NCBI GenBank assembly: GCA_902788555.1
Contig: CADAKQ010000001.1
Span: forward strand, 163,145 to 227,144
DNA: 64,000 nucleotides
Direction of reading: 5' to 3'
Source of the DNA: an uncultured Lachnospiraceae bacterium
GTDB taxonomy: Bacteria > Bacillota > Clostridia > Lachnospirales > Lachnospiraceae
The number at the start of each line of letters is the position of its first letter. Positions within the stretch are counted from its first letter, which is position 1. The notes beneath the pieces were generated by a model that worked only from the letters and a program-made list of their open reading frames with translations, was not told where the DNA came from and did not search any database. Positions 53,131 through 63,814 of the stretch are shown here, piece by piece. The position numbers and the translations under genes are program-made.

Positions 53131-54411
53131 ATGGTTCAAGCAGTAGTCGGAGCTAATTGGGGCGACGAAGGAAAAGGTAAGATTACTGATATGCTGGCTG
53201 AAAATGCCGATATAATTGTCAGATTTCAGGGTGGTGCAAATGCAGGACATACGATTGTAAATAATTATGGCAAATTTGCACTTCATACATTGCCGTCCGG
53301 TGTTTTTTATAAACATACGACAAGCATTATAGGTAATGGAGTAGCATTAAATATTCCGGTTTTATTTAATGAAATCAAATCAATCACGGACAAAAATGTA
53401 CCAATGCCTAAGATACTTGTATCAGACAGGGCACAGATGGTTATGCCGTATCATATATTATTTGACCAATATGAGGAGGAAAGACTTGCAGGTAAGTCTT
53501 TCGGCTCAACTAAATCCGGTATAGCTCCGTTTTATTCAGATAAATATGCAAAAATCGGTTTTCAGGTAAGTGAGCTTTTTGATGAGGCTGCACTTCGGGA
53601 AAAGATAGATAGAGTTATAGTACAAAAAAATATTTTACTTGAGCACTTATACAAAAAGCCGCTTATAGATGCTGAGGAAATTTTCAATACACTTATGGAA
53701 TATAAGAAGATGGTTGAACCTTATGTCTGCGATGTTTCTGCATTTCTTTGGAATGCAATTAAAGAGGGTAAGAATATACTTCTTGAGGGACAGCTTGGCT
53801 CTCTTAAAGATCCTGACCATGGCATTTATCCTATGGTTACATCCTCATCAACTCTTGCCGCTTACGGAGCAATCGGTGCGGGTATTCCGCCTTATGAGAT
53901 AAAGAAAATTATAACTGTTGTAAAAGCTTATTCAAGTGCTGTCGGAGCAGGTGCATTTGTAAGTGAAATTTTTGGTGATGAAGCAGATGAATTAAGAAAG
54001 CGCGGTGGTGATGGCGGTGAATACGGAGCTACCACAGGACGTCCGAGACGTATGGGATGGTTTGACTGTGTAGCTACAAAATACGGCTGTCGTATTCAGG
54101 GAACTACCGATGTGGCCTTTACCGTACTTGATGTACTCGGATATCTTGATGAAATACCTGTATGTGTCGGTTATGAAATAGACGGAGAGGTGATTACAGA
54201 TTTTCCTACTACATCAAAGCTTGAAAAGGCTAAGCCGGTATTAAAGACACTGCCGGGCTGGAAGGAAGATATAAGAGGCATCAAAGAATACGATAAGCTT
54301 CCGCTTAATTGCCGTAAGTACATAGAATTCATAGAAGAGCAAATTGGTTTTCCAATCACTATGGTATCCAACGGACCAAAGCGTGAGGATATCATAATCC
54401 GCAATAAATAG
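53131..54411 (+). CDS. purA: Adenylosuccinate synthetase
   Basis: 426 aa. VVGANWGDEGKGKITDML with the catalytic Asp, GGANAGHTI with the general-acid His, GSTKSGIAP, and TTTGRPRRMGWFD are all classic PurA motifs. Converts IMP to adenylosuccinate using GTP. Start ATG with GTGGAGGTAGCATAAT. No purine riboswitch is seen in the 155-bp upstream gap. Confidence 0.96.
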   Translation: MVQAVVGANWGDEGKGKITDMLAENADIIVRFQGGANAGHTIVNNYGKFALHTLPSGVFYKHTTSIIGNGVALNIPVLFNEIKSITDKNVPMPKILVSDRAQMVMPYHILFDQYEEERLAGKSFGSTKSGIAPFYSDKYAKIGFQVSELFDEAALREKIDRVIVQKNILLEHLYKKPLIDAEEIFNTLMEYKKMVEPYVCDVSAFLWNAIKEGKNILLEGQLGSLKDPDHGIYPMVTSSSTLAAYGAIGAGIPPYEIKKIITVVKAYSSAVGAGAFVSEIFGDEADELRKRGGDGGEYGATTGRPRRMGWFDCVATKYGCRIQGTTDVAFTVLDVLGYLDEIPVCVGYEIDGEVITDFPTTSKLEKAKPVLKTLPGWKEDIRGIKEYDKLPLNCRKYIEFIEEQIGFPITMVSNGPKREDIIIRNK

Positions 54412-54442
54412 ATGTTTTTAACGGTTATGACTGCCTCTTGTG

Positions 54443-55264
54443 TCAGTTTGGATTATTATGTTGGTATGCGTTGCGTACGGATATCTCGCCGGTGTTTATC
54501 CGGCTGAGTTTTCCGTATGAATCACGGCAGATAAGGGAGCCGTCGGGGGCGATGCCCATACAGTGATAGACAGGGAGGCTTTCATCTTTTAATTGATATG
54601 AATTATTCAGCTTGCCTGTCATTTCATAAGGTATGATATATATATCCCTATCATAGCTTATGAGTCTTTCGTTATATTCCGTTATTATTGATTTTAAATT
54701 TTGTTCGGTTAAGAAAGAATAGTATAAATCGTTAAATTCTGCTAAGATTTTTTCGATTAAAATTTCACGTTCAAATTCCATTCCTGTTTCAAGGTAAAGG
54801 GAGGATGCAATTTGGGCGATGTTTTCATCAAATTCTTTGTTGTTTACATTAATTCCTATGCCTATTACGATAAAATCCTCACATTTTTCCGTTAGAATTC
54901 CTGTTATTTTCTTTTCGTTTATAAGAAGGTCGTTCGGCCATTTAATGCCTGTTTTAATACCGTAATTATTGATTAGTGCTCGGGATATGGCTAAGGCACT
55001 TAGTAAAGTAATCTGAGATATCAGGCTTTCGTCGATATCGGGTTTAAGAAGCAAACTCATATATATGCCTTCACCGGATGGTGAAGAAAAGCTTCTGCCT
55101 ATACGTCCCCGGCCTGCCGTTTGGCAGTCTGACACTACAAGGGTTCCTTCAACACATCCGTTTTTTCCAAAATCCTTTGCACGATTGTTTGTAGAGTCGG
55201 TTTCGTCATAAACAATAACATTTTTAATTATTGGTATTTTATATATTGAGCTTGTAAAAATCAT
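54443..55264 (-). CDS. birA: Biotin-protein ligase, short form without HTH
   Basis: 273 aa. DSTNNRAKDFG, CQTAGRGRIGRSFSSPSGEGIYMSLLL, IKWPNDLLINEKKITGIL and VIGIGINVN are the biotinyl-AMP-forming motifs, and the C-terminal domain is present. The N-terminal DNA-binding domain of bifunctional BirA is missing, so it does not act as a repressor. It follows the membrane gene on the same strand by 3 bp. Confidence 0.93.
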   Translation of the reverse strand: MIFTSSIYKIPIIKNVIVYDETDSTNNRAKDFGKNGCVEGTLVVSDCQTAGRGRIGRSFSSPSGEGIYMSLLLKPDIDESLISQITLLSALAISRALINNYGIKTGIKWPNDLLINEKKITGILTEKCEDFIVIGIGINVNNKEFDENIAQIASSLYLETGMEFEREILIEKILAEFNDLYYSFLTEQNLKSIITEYNERLISYDRDIYIIPYEMTGKLNNSYQLKDESLPVYHCMGIAPDGSLICRDSYGKLSRINTGEISVRNAYQHNNPN

Positions 55265-55267
55265 ATC

Positions 55268-55765
55268 TTATAGTTCCTTTTCTTCGTCGTTTTTATTCTT
55301 AAGATAAATCACGTCATCTTCATCATGTTTAATTCTTTCATTTACAAAATCATAAATTTTTTCACAAAATTCCTTTTTGTTTGTAAAAGGTATTGTGTAA
55401 ATATCCCTGCCTGCTTTGATATTCAGAATATAGTAGATAAGGGAATCATCCGGAATAACCATAGTTATAAACTCTATGTCATCAAAGGAGTACATAGTTT
55501 CTCCGTATCTGTGCTTTACGAGCATTCCGTCCTCGGAAAATTTGTAGGTTATATTGTATGCCTGACGTCTGAAGGACATAGCAAAAAGATATAATCCGTA
55601 AGAAAAAAGCATAACTGCAAAAATCATTGTAAGCATAGGATGTCGTGAAAGAGCTTTGAAAAGTGTTACAACCTGAAGTGCTGAAATAAGCATAAAAATA
55701 CTTCCGAGAATTCTATAGGATATTCTGTTTGCCTTTCTTTTTTGAACATCATAGGTAAATGTCAT
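55268..55765 (-). CDS. Two-helix membrane protein with PH-like domain
   Basis: 165 aa. Two helices near residues 18-60 precede a beta-rich domain (75-150: YKFSEDGMLVKHRYGETMYSFDDI). This resembles bacterial PH-like YcxB-type proteins. Start ATG with TGGAGGCTTATT. Operon with birA. Function unknown. Confidence 0.65.
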   Translation of the reverse strand: MTFTYDVQKRKANRISYRILGSIFMLISALQVVTLFKALSRHPMLTMIFAVMLFSYGLYLFAMSFRRQAYNITYKFSEDGMLVKHRYGETMYSFDDIEFITMVIPDDSLIYYILNIKAGRDIYTIPFTNKKEFCEKIYDFVNERIKHDEDDVIYLKNKNDEEKEL

Positions 55766-55925
55766 AATAAGCCTCCATGGTTTTTATTGTATTAATTATG
55801 TATAATTGATAATAAGTATATATTTTATCTTTGCTTTTATCAAGAAATTATTTGAAAAAAGTATTATTTGTGCTACAATAGGAAAGGATTTACTGACAAA
55901 CACAATATGCAAGGAGAAAAGTATT

Positions 55926-57134
55926 ATGGAAAAAATAAAAATGACTACTCCTCTTGTCGAGATGGACGGAGATGAGATGACAAGAATTTTATGGAAGATG
56001 ATAAAGGATGAGCTGCTTCTTCCGTTTATAGATTTAAAGACAGAGTATTATGATTTAGGTCTTGAATATAGAAATGAAACAGATGATAAGGTTACCTTTG
56101 ATTCTGCCTATGCTACACAAAAATACGGAGTAGCTGTAAAATGTGCAACAATTACTCCAAATGCCGCACGTATGACAGAGTATGATTTAAAGCAGATGTG
56201 GAAAAGCCCAAACGGTACCATAAGAGCAATTCTTGACGGTACGGTTTTCAGAACACCGATTATAGTTAAGGGAATCGAGCCTTGTGTTAAGAACTGGAAG
56301 AAGCCTATCACTATTGCAAGACACGCATATGGTGATGTATATAAGGCTTCAGAAATGAAGATACCGGGAGAAGGTAAGGCGGAGCTTGTATTTACAGCTC
56401 CTGACGGAACCGAAACCAGAGAGCTCATACATGAGTTTAAGAGTGAGGGTATCATACAGGGTATGCACAATATAAACAATTCCATAGAGAGCTTTGCAAG
56501 AAGCTGTTTTAACTATGCTATCGATACAAAGCAGACCTTATGGTTTGCTACAAAGGATACTATATCAAAGAAGTATGACCATACATTTAAGGATATATTT
56601 CAGGAAATATATGATGCGGAGTATAAGGACAGATTTGATGAGCTTGGAATCGAATATTTCTATACATTAATAGACGATGCGGTTGCACGAGTAATGAAGT
56701 CAGAGGGTGGATATATTTGGGCATGTAAGAATTATGACGGTGATGTTATGAGTGATATGATTTCATCAGCGTTTGGTTCACTTGCCATGATGACTTCCGT
56801 GCTTGTATCACCTGATGGAAAATATGAATATGAGGCAGCACACGGAACCGTTCAGAGACATTATTATAAACACTTAAAGGGTGAGGAAACATCTACTAAC
56901 TCGGTTGCAACAATTTTTGCCTGGACGGGAGCTTTAAGAAAAAGAGGAGAGCTTGATAATATCCCTGATCTTATGAGTTTTGCCAACAAGCTTGAAGAAG
57001 CAACAATTAGGACTATTGAGAATGGAGAGATGACAAAGGATTTGGCACTTATAACAACTCTTAAGGATGTTAAGGTCTTAAACAGTGAGGACTTTATCAA
57101 GGCTATCAGAAGAAATCTTGAGGCAGTGTTATAG
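55926..57134 (+). CDS. icd: NADP-dependent isocitrate dehydrogenase
   Basis: 402 aa from ATG 55926 (AAGGAGAAAAGTATT); the upstream in-frame extension lacks a ribosome site and looks non-coding. [20 protein letters not shown] and [21 protein letters not shown], with the metal-binding Asp residues, mark the dimeric, eukaryotic-like NADP-IDH class. [23 protein letters not shown] is the NADP region. It supplies 2-oxoglutarate. A terminator follows. Confidence 0.95.
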   Translation: MEKIKMTTPLVEMDGDEMTRILWKMIKDELLLPFIDLKTEYYDLGLEYRNETDDKVTFDSAYATQKYGVAVKCATITPNAARMTEYDLKQMWKSPNGTIRAILDGTVFRTPIIVKGIEPCVKNWKKPITIARHAYGDVYKASEMKIPGEGKAELVFTAPDGTETRELIHEFKSEGIIQGMHNINNSIESFARSCFNYAIDTKQTLWFATKDTISKKYDHTFKDIFQEIYDAEYKDRFDELGIEYFYTLIDDAVARVMKSEGGYIWACKNYDGDVMSDMISSAFGSLAMMTSVLVSPDGKYEYEAAHGTVQRHYYKHLKGEETSTNSVATIFAWTGALRKRGELDNIPDLMSFANKLEEATIRTIENGEMTKDLALITTLKDVKVLNSEDFIKAIRRNLEAVL

Positions 57135-57170
57135 TTGTACACTGATTATTATAAACGACATTTATAAGAT

Positions 57171-57195
57171 AAAAGTGTGCTGACAGCACACTTTT
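57171..57195. terminator. Terminator after icd
   Basis: AAAAGTGTGCT-GAC-AGCACACTTTT, perfect 11-bp stem; symmetric A/T runs allow use in both directions. Confidence 0.85.
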
Positions 57196-57220
57196 ATTGG
57201 TTATAAAAGGTGGAAAGATT

Positions 57221-60200
57221 ATGAATATATGGAGTGTTCTTGGAATTGAGGAAACCAGGGATAAGGATAAACTTAAAGCTGCATATAGAGAGAAACTTTT
57301 AGGTGTAAATCCTGAGGATGATGCCGAGGGATTTATGCGACTAAGACGTGCCTATGAGGAAGCTGTAAAGCTTGCTGATAGAAGTAATTATAATGATATA
57401 TCCTTTGACGATGACGAAGATGCAGACAGTGAGGATAATGAGACCGAAACTAAATTTACTTTCAAGTATAATGAAAAATATAATGCTTTACTGGAAGAAA
57501 TAGATGAAATATACAATGATTACGAAAAAAGAATAGATGAAGAAAACTGGGACAGAATTCTTAACAAGGATGAGTTTATATCTCTGGATACTTCCGAAGA
57601 GGCAACAGATGTTTTGATAAAGTATCTTATGGAGAATTTTCTCCTTCCTCATGTAATATGGAAAAAAATAGTTTATACACTTGGTATAAAGGAAAGAAAA
57701 AGAGAATTATATCAAAAATATCCAAGGGATTTTATTGATTTCATGTTGGATAATTCTGAAAATATGGATGTTATAAACTATTACCTGTTTGATAATGATA
57801 TAGATAATGATAATATAGATGATTTTATAAAGATTTATCTGAGTGCTAATTCCAGCATAAGAAGAGGGCAGGTTGATGAAGCAAAGTCCTTGCTCCGTGA
57901 ATCTGAAAGATTTGGCTATTATCATCCTTATATTGAGCTTGCAAGAATAAGGATTAAAATAAATGAGCTTGAAGACAGGGAGGATAAGGAAAAACTCTCT
58001 AAATATATGGATGAGCTTGAGGCTCTTTATAATGATTTTCCTGAGGATTTTAATATTGTAGTCGCTTGTGGAGACGTTGCGATTATATTAAAGGACACAA
58101 AAAAAGCAGAGAAATATTATGAAATAGCAAAAAAACTCGAACCAGAAAGCTATATTGTCAAGATAAAGCTTGCAGAATTAAGCTATTATAAAGAAGATTA
58201 TGAGGCTTCAAGAGATGCCTTTATGGAGCTTTTACGAAGCAACAACTATGAAAATGCGATAAGAGCAGGTATGCTTAGAGCTAATCTTGCACTTATAGAA
58301 AAATATAAGGAACGAATTCTTATTAATCCGGATGATAATGATACTAAAATTGAGATGGCATGGAGTTATTATCAAAGCTATAAATTCAGGGAAGCAATAG
58401 AAATACTTGATGACTTTGAGCCAATCGGCGAAAAGGTGTTTGAATATTTTAATGTTAAGGGAAGATCGTATCTGTGTCTTCTTGAATATGACAAGGCTTT
58501 AAGCTGCTTTTACAGATGGAAGGAGGCTATTACAGCTCTTCCTAAAAATGACGATGAGGAAATAATAAAAAAGAAAAAAAGACTGCCATATGTTAATTTT
58601 CTAATCGCAGACTGTTATCTTAAGCTAAAAAAATATGAACAAGCAGAAAATTTTTTGAATATAGCTTTGGAGGTTCCGCATGATGAAATTATTCTTTCGT
58701 ATGAAGCATTGTGTGAATTAAAGTATGAAACAAAAAGATATGATGAATGTCTTAATGCCTGTGAAAAGCTTCTTGAGCTTGGAGATAATAACTATATAGC
58801 ATATGATTATATGGCGAAATCATATTTTGAAATTCGTTATATGAAGGATGCGATAGATGCCTGTGAGAGTGCGATAAATATATATCCGTATGCAGCCGAC
58901 CCGTATGCACTTGAAGTGGAGATATTCCTTTTAATCGGACATATGGATACGGCAAAGAGAGTAGTTGAAAAATACAGAAGTTTGGGCGTCCCGAGTGACC
59001 GGATAACCTACTGTGAAGCATTGATTCTGAAAAAAGAAGAAAAATATGCTGAAGCAGTTGAAAAGCTCAGGGAAATAGAAAGAATTAATATAAATGAATC
59101 GGATTTGACAAGTATGGCTGATGTTTATCATGATATGGCAGAATGCTATGATAGAATAAACAGACTGGATATGGCTCTTGATTATTATATGAAAGTAAGA
59201 CGCATAGAGCCCGAATATGATTTTATATGTGCTGAAATAGCCGTAATATTAAAAAAATTGGGAGATTTTAAAAAAGCACGTGAATACTGGCTTATGGAAG
59301 CCAATAAGGAAAATACGGATGTACATTTGCGTAAACCGGATTTATATGCCTATTATATATATGAGGGTGGAAATATCTATAGAGCATTAGGCAACTTAAG
59401 AACTGCACTTGCAAGGTATGAAAATGCTTTACAAATAAATATCAAATATGCGGAATGCTATAGAGATGCTGCACTTTTGTATGAACATATGGGCAATTTT
59501 GATAAGGCATTTATGTATTACAAAAAGGCTATAGAATATACACAGTCTGAGGAAGCAAAGCCGTTTTTATACATCTGCGAGGCACGTGTTTTGCAATGCA
59601 TGAAGCAATATGAGATGGCCAGACAGGTATACATAGATTATTCGGAAAGCTTTGAAATAAACTGTGATTTTATATATGACTATTCTATAATGCTTCAAAG
59701 GATGAATGATATAGAAGGAGCCGTAAAGCTTATAAAGGATAATTTGAACAGCTTTAAGGATGATGACAGAGAATTAATTCTTTTGAGAAGACTCTGCACT
59801 ATATACGCAGAAGAAGGATATTTAAATAACGCCAATGAGCTTTTTGGTGTTATAATAAATAAATATCCTAATGATTATAAGACATACAAGATTATGGCTG
59901 ATGCTTTAAAAAATCAGGGACTATATTCCGAAGCAACGGAATATTATAATAAGGCAATAGCACTTGACATAGCTAAAAAAGAAAACTATTATAGTGATTT
60001 GGCAGAAAATGAAATACAAAAGAAGGGTTTGTTTAAAAAGGATTTAAGCAGTATTATATCTATGGCTGTAAAGAAAGGCGAAAGAAGGCAGACCATAATT
60101 GATTATATAAATGCGGCTAAAATCAATAGGGTTACAAAAAAATATAAGATAGCTTTACAAATTATTAATGATGGACTTAAAAGAACAAGGAGATGCTTTG

Positions 60201-60364
60201 GCTGTTTTTATAATTCCTGTCATGAGGCTTATTATGAAATGGGTAAGATTTATGAAGCAATGAAGAATTATGATAAGGCAGCAGAGTGTTATAGGCAGGC
60301 ACTTAGCATAAAGGGACATTGTGTCCTTTATGAAGATAGTTTAAAAAGGATAAATGGTAAATGA
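57221..60364 (+). CDS. J-like domain protein with many TPR repeats
   Basis: 1047 aa from ATG 57221 (AAAGGTGGAAAGATT). Residues 1-60 fit a J-domain fold ([21 protein letters not shown] ... [11 protein letters not shown]), but the HPD tripeptide reads Asn30-Pro31-Glu32. A charged linker precedes roughly 20 TPR-like helices from about 200 to the end, including [14 protein letters not shown] and EYCYRQAL-type units. The stop overlaps the start of an Hsp70 gene (ATGA), so the pair is coupled. It is likely a substrate-recruiting partner of that Hsp70; loss of HPD questions ATPase stimulation by the canonical mechanism. Confidence 0.85.
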   Translation: MNIWSVLGIEETRDKDKLKAAYREKLLGVNPEDDAEGFMRLRRAYEEAVKLADRSNYNDISFDDDEDADSEDNETETKFTFKYNEKYNALLEEIDEIYNDYEKRIDEENWDRILNKDEFISLDTSEEATDVLIKYLMENFLLPHVIWKKIVYTLGIKERKRELYQKYPRDFIDFMLDNSENMDVINYYLFDNDIDNDNIDDFIKIYLSANSSIRRGQVDEAKSLLRESERFGYYHPYIELARIRIKINELEDREDKEKLSKYMDELEALYNDFPEDFNIVVACGDVAIILKDTKKAEKYYEIAKKLEPESYIVKIKLAELSYYKEDYEASRDAFMELLRSNNYENAIRAGMLRANLALIEKYKERILINPDDNDTKIEMAWSYYQSYKFREAIEILDDFEPIGEKVFEYFNVKGRSYLCLLEYDKALSCFYRWKEAITALPKNDDEEIIKKKKRLPYVNFLIADCYLKLKKYEQAENFLNIALEVPHDEIILSYEALCELKYETKRYDECLNACEKLLELGDNNYIAYDYMAKSYFEIRYMKDAIDACESAINIYPYAADPYALEVEIFLLIGHMDTAKRVVEKYRSLGVPSDRITYCEALILKKEEKYAEAVEKLREIERININESDLTSMADVYHDMAECYDRINRLDMALDYYMKVRRIEPEYDFICAEIAVILKKLGDFKKAREYWLMEANKENTDVHLRKPDLYAYYIYEGGNIYRALGNLRTALARYENALQINIKYAECYRDAALLYEHMGNFDKAFMYYKKAIEYTQSEEAKPFLYICEARVLQCMKQYEMARQVYIDYSESFEINCDFIYDYSIMLQRMNDIEGAVKLIKDNLNSFKDDDRELILLRRLCTIYAEEGYLNNANELFGVIINKYPNDYKTYKIMADALKNQGLYSEATEYYNKAIALDIAKKENYYSDLAENEIQKKGLFKKDLSSIISMAVKKGERRQTIIDYINAAKINRVTKKYKIALQIINDGLKRTRRCFGCFYNSCHEAYYEMGKIYEAMKNYDKAAECYRQALSIKGHCVLYEDSLKRINGK

Positions 60365-62052
60365 TAGTAGGAATTGATTTAGGAACAACAAACAGTTTAA
60401 TTGCATATTTTGCAGACGGAGAAGCTAAAATCATACCTAACAGATTGGGAGATAACCTTACACCGTCTGTTGTCAGTATTGATGAAGAGGGAACAGTTTA
60501 TGTGGGTAAGACTGCCAAGGAAAGAAAGCTTACTCATCCTGAACAATCGGCAGATGTGTTCAAAAGAAGTATGGGAACCTCCAAAAGATTTGTACTTGGT
60601 GAGCGTGATTTTACTGCAGAGGAGCTTTCAAGCCTTGTTCTTAAATCCTTAAAAGAGGATGCAGAGGCTTATCTTAAAGAAGAGGTTAGTGAGGCGGTTA
60701 TAAGTGTTCCGGCATATTTCAATGATGCACAGAGAAAGGCTACAAAAAAGGCAGGAGAAATGGCAGGCTTTTTTGTAGAACGTATAGTAAGTGAACCGAC
60801 AGCAGCAGCTATAGCATATGGGCTTGATAAAAAGAATTCGGATACAAAATTTATAGTATTTGACCTCGGAGGCGGAACCTTTGATGTTTCTATTCTTGAG
60901 CTTTATCAAAACATAATGGAGGTAAGAGCTGTTGCCGGAGACAATTACCTTGGCGGTGAGGACTTTACAGAAATTCTTGTTCAGATGTTTTTCAGGGAAA
61001 AGAATATAGAACAGGATGAGTTGGATGTAAAAACGCTTGCTCATGTCAGAAAGCAGGCAGAGCTTTGTAAAATCGGATTCACAGATAACAGGATTTCAAC
61101 CCTAAAATGTAAGATAGGTGAAGAGTCTTACGAATACGAGATTAACATAGATGATTATGAGAAAAACTGTCAGATTCTTCTCAATAAGATTAAAAAGCCT
61201 ATTGAAAGAAGCTTAAAGGATGCTGATATAAGGCTTAAGGATATTGATGAGGTTATACTTGTCGGGGGAGCTACGAAGCTTTCTATAGTCAGAAAATTTG
61301 TCAGCAGGCTTTTTGGAAGAATACCAAATACAAGTATTAATCCGGATGAGGTTGTTGCAGCAGGCGCAGCTACACAGGCGGCCATGAAGGAAAGAAATGA
61401 AGCTGTCAAGGAAATAATCCTGACAGATGTATGTCCGTTTACTCTTGGAACTGAGGTAGTCGTATCAAGAGGCGGAATAAAAGAAAGCGGACACTACCTT
61501 CCGATAATTGAAAGAAATACTACGATTCCGGTAAGCAGAACCGAAAGATTATATACTGCTGATGATAATCAGAGTAAGATAAGAATAAAGATTTTACAGG
61601 GAGAAAGCAGATTTGCAAGAAATAATGTATATTTGGGTGAGATAGAGCTTTCTGTTCCGGTCGGACCTGCCGGACAGGAAGCTGTAGATGTAATCTATAC
61701 GTATGATGTTAATTCAATACTTGAGGTTTGTGCAAAGGTCATATCTACCAAGGCTTCAAAGAGAATAGTAATAAAAAATGAAGAGATTGATATGACGGAT
61801 GAAGAGATAGATGCAAGGCTTGCTTCGCTTTCTGAGCTCAAGATTCATCCGAGAGAAAAAGAAGAAAACAAGCTTTTACTTTTACGTGGAGACAGAATGT
61901 ATGAGGAGGCAACAGGGGACCTAAGAGGCATAATAGAGCAGTATCTTAACAATTTTGAACAGATACTTGACAAGCAGAACCCGGCGGAAATTTCAAGGGC
62001 AAGGGAAGAGCTTAAGGAATTTTTGGATAATATTGATGAGGATATTTTCTAA
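60361..62052 (+). CDS. Hsp70-family chaperone (DnaK/HscC-like)
   Basis: 563 aa. [51 protein letters not shown] and [15 protein letters not shown] are the ATPase signatures; a beta substrate-binding domain follows ([18 protein letters not shown]-like). It is shorter than DnaK, with a reduced helical lid of about 80 residues. Not the housekeeping dnaK operon: no grpE or canonical dnaJ is adjacent, and the partner is the J-like TPR protein. Confidence 0.92.
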   Translation: MIVGIDLGTTNSLIAYFADGEAKIIPNRLGDNLTPSVVSIDEEGTVYVGKTAKERKLTHPEQSADVFKRSMGTSKRFVLGERDFTAEELSSLVLKSLKEDAEAYLKEEVSEAVISVPAYFNDAQRKATKKAGEMAGFFVERIVSEPTAAAIAYGLDKKNSDTKFIVFDLGGGTFDVSILELYQNIMEVRAVAGDNYLGGEDFTEILVQMFFREKNIEQDELDVKTLAHVRKQAELCKIGFTDNRISTLKCKIGEESYEYEINIDDYEKNCQILLNKIKKPIERSLKDADIRLKDIDEVILVGGATKLSIVRKFVSRLFGRIPNTSINPDEVVAAGAATQAAMKERNEAVKEIILTDVCPFTLGTEVVVSRGGIKESGHYLPIIERNTTIPVSRTERLYTADDNQSKIRIKILQGESRFARNNVYLGEIELSVPVGPAGQEAVDVIYTYDVNSILEVCAKVISTKASKRIVIKNEEIDMTDEEIDARLASLSELKIHPREKEENKLLLLRGDRMYEEATGDLRGIIEQYLNNFEQILDKQNPAEISRAREELKEFLDNIDEDIF

Positions 62053-62070
62053 AAAGTCTTAAAATGTTCT

Positions 62071-62138
62071 AAATTGAAAGTTAAAATGATTTAAATTGAA
62101 AGTTTTGTATTGACAATTTATTATGATTATGATATCTT
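62071..62138 (+). promoter_or_regulatory. infC promoter with upstream direct repeats
   Basis: TTGACA (62110-62115), 17-bp spacer, TATCTT (62133-62138). AAATTGAAAGTT is present twice just upstream, 62071-62082 and 62093-62104. The same AAATTGAAAG lies at 63484-63493 before the tRNA-Leu promoter. Confidence 0.65.
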
Positions 62139-62144
62139 ACTATG

Positions 62145-62258
62145 GTATGTTGAAGAAGCAGAGTATCCACTCTCACCTTAGCGCAAGGGCGACTCGGGTT
62201 AATATATGCATTTTAATGGTGTATTTTTGTGTGGATAGCTATGCTATCCACATTTTTA
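62145..62258 (+). promoter_or_regulatory. Attenuator leader of the infC-rpmI-rplT operon (L20-leader-like)
   Basis: The structured leader includes GCAGAGTATCCACTCTCACC and GGGCGACTCGGGTT, resembling Firmicutes L20 leaders. A terminator stem GTGGATAGC-TAT-GCTATCCAC (62231-62251) precedes ATTTTTAT. TATCCAC at 62164-62170 is perfectly complementary to GTGGATA at 62231-62237, giving a mutually exclusive antiterminator. Excess ribosomal protein L20 would favour termination in the known mechanism; the leader class here is my assignment from memory. Confidence 0.7.
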
Positions 62259-62329
62259 TGTATTAGACATAAAGACATAAAGACAGGAATTGTGTTAGTA
62301 GGATAAGCGCGTTTTATGGAGGTGTTATT

Positions 62330-62836
62330 ATTAGCGAAGTATTAATTAACGAACAAATCAGATTCAAAGAGGTAAGAGTGGTAAGCGAAGAGGGCGAACA
62401 GCTTGGTATTATGTCTTCAAAGGAAGCACAGAAGCTTGCAGAAGAGGCAGAGGTTGACCTGATACTTATAGCTCCGACTGCTAAGCCGCCGGTTGTTAGA
62501 ATTCAGGATTTTGGAAAGTATCGTTATGAACTTGCCAGACGTGAGAAGGAAGCTAAGAAAAAGCAAAAGACCATTGATATCAAGGAGGTAAGGCTTTCAC
62601 CTAATATTGATACCAATGACCTGAATACTAAGGTTAATATGGCAAGAAAGTTCTTAACCAAGGGTGACAAGGTTAAGGTTACACTTCGTTTTAGGGGACG
62701 TGAGCTTGCTCATGTAAATTCAAGTAAGGCTATACTTGATCAGTTTGCCGAGATGCTTTCAGATGTGGCGGTTATTGATAAGCCTGCTAAGTTTGAGGGA
62801 CGAAGCATGATTATGTTTTTAGCTGAAAAACGTTAA
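62330..62836 (+). CDS. infC: Translation initiation factor IF-3
   Basis: 168 aa if begun at the ATT codon 62330, 7 nt after GGAGG; the sequence then reads ISEVLINEQIRFKEVRVV. A GTG at 62378 would remove conserved N-terminal residues. Rare AUU starts are a well-known feature of infC and allow IF-3 to regulate its own translation. The body is complete (DFGKYRYELARREKEAKKKQK, VKVTLRFRGRE, FLAEKR). Confidence 0.95.
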   Translation: MSEVLINEQIRFKEVRVVSEEGEQLGIMSSKEAQKLAEEAEVDLILIAPTAKPPVVRIQDFGKYRYELARREKEAKKKQKTIDIKEVRLSPNIDTNDLNTKVNMARKFLTKGDKVKVTLRFRGRELAHVNSSKAILDQFAEMLSDVAVIDKPAKFEGRSMIMFLAEKR

Positions 62837-62890
62837 TACGTTATTGTTGAAAAAAGTAAACTATGATTTTATATTTAAGGAGGAATAAAA

Positions 62891-63088
62891 ATGCCAAAGT
62901 TAAAGACAAAAAAGGCTGCTGCAAAGCGCTTTAAGAAAACAGGAACAGGTGAATTAAAGAGAAATAAAGCTTATAAGAGTCATATTCTTACTAAGAAGAC
63001 AACTAAGAGAAAGAGAAATCTCAGAAAAGCAACCATGACTGATAAGACTAACAGTAAGGTTATGAAGCAGATATTACCATATTTATAG
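62891..63088 (+). CDS. rpmI: Ribosomal protein L35
   Basis: 65 aa, basic. [23 protein letters not shown] and the [11 protein letters not shown] segment are the L35 signature. RBS AAGGAGGAATAAAA. It follows infC by 54 bp and precedes rplT by 19 bp, the conserved operon order. Confidence 0.97.
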   Translation: MPKLKTKKAAAKRFKKTGTGELKRNKAYKSHILTKKTTKRKRNLRKATMTDKTNSKVMKQILPYL

Positions 63089-63107
63089 GATTAGGAGGAA
63101 TAGACTA

Positions 63108-63464
63108 ATGGCAAGAATTAAAGGCGGCGTAGGCGCTAAGAAAAGACATAACAGAGTTTTAAAGCTCGCTAAAGGATATAAGGGAGCAAGATCAAAGCAG
63201 TACAGAGTAGCAAAGCAGTCAGTTATGAGAGCACTTGCTACTTCATATGCAGGCAGAAAAGAGAAAAAGAGACAGTTCAGACAGCTATGGATAGCTCGTA
63301 TCAATGCAGCAGCAAGAATCAACGGACTTTCATACAGCAAGTTTATGTATGGCTTAAAGCTTGCTGAGGTAGATCTTAACAGAAAAATGCTCTCAGAGAT
63401 GGCTATAAGCGATCCTGAAGGCTTTGCAAAGCTTGTTGAGATTGCAAAGTCAAAGCTTGCTTAG
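63108..63464 (+). CDS. rplT: Ribosomal protein L20
   Basis: 118 aa. [29 protein letters not shown] and [19 protein letters not shown]-type motif are diagnostic. L20 binds 23S rRNA and, in Firmicutes, represses its own operon through the leader. RBS AGGAGGAATAGACTA. Confidence 0.97.
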   Translation: MARIKGGVGAKKRHNRVLKLAKGYKGARSKQYRVAKQSVMRALATSYAGRKEKKRQFRQLWIARINAAARINGLSYSKFMYGLKLAEVDLNRKMLSEMAISDPEGFAKLVEIAKSKLA

Positions 63465-63509
63465 TTTTCAGTAGAAATGAGTAAAATTGAAAGCTTGATA
63501 AAAAAGTTA

Positions 63510-63538
63510 TTGACATTTTAATTTAAAAATGTTAATAT
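63510..63538 (+). promoter_or_regulatory. Promoter of tRNA-Leu
   Basis: TTGACA (63510-63515) and TAATAT (63533-63538), 17-bp spacer, about 35 bp before the tRNA. Confidence 0.8.
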
Positions 63539-63572
63539 ATCACTTGCGTTGATTAATCAACGTAGGTTAAAT

Positions 63573-63656
63573 GCGGGAGTGCTGGAATTGGCAGACAGGC
63601 TAGACTAAGGATCTAGTGATGGCAACGTCGTGTGGGTTCAAGTCCCATCTCCCGCA
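63573..63656 (+). tRNA. tRNA-Leu (AAG)
   Basis: 84 nt with long variable arm, no encoded CCA. Acceptor GCGGGAG/CTCCCGC, discriminator A. Anticodon stem CTAGA/TCTAG, loop CTAAGGA, so the anticodon is AAG (63607-63609). The T-arm reads TGGGTTCAAGTCCCA. A34 tRNAs for Leu are uncommon in bacteria and need deamination to inosine, known for some Firmicutes. Confidence 0.93.
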
Positions 63657-63661
63657 TGTTT

Positions 63662-63701
63662 AAAAAAAGAGTTCGAGTCAGATGACTCGAGCTCTTTTTT
63701 T
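63662..63701. terminator. Terminator after tRNA-Leu
   Basis: 19-bp stem, AAAAAAAGAGTTCGAGTCA against TGACTCGAGCTCTTTTTTT with one G-T wobble, loop GA. Confidence 0.88.
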
Positions 63702-63717
63702 GACCAAGCCGAAGGCT

Positions 63718-63803
63718 CCTTGAACCCAAGGGTTCAAGGTCTCGCCTCCGGCTCGGTCGGTGCTGAACGTTTGCCGCCGGCAAGCAGCACCCCATCTCCC
63801 GCG
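63718..63803 (+). repeat. tRNA-3'-end-linked repeat, Leu copy 1
   Basis: CCTTGAACCC-AA-GGGTTCAAGG (63718-63739) is a perfect inverted repeat whose right half equals the tRNA-Leu T-loop GGGTTCAAG. The insert 63739-63790 holds a two-part stem: GGTGCT/AGCACC, then bulge GAAC, then GTTTGCC/GGCAAGC with loop GCC. It ends CCCATCTCCCGC plus G (63791-63803), the tRNA-Leu 3' end with A changed to G. Confidence 0.85.
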
Positions 63804-63814
63804 ATAGTGGAGCG

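Noticed and set aside
55806-55925. 40-residue N-terminal extension of Icd
   Set aside because: Not conserved in the family and AAGGAG precedes the internal ATG 55926.
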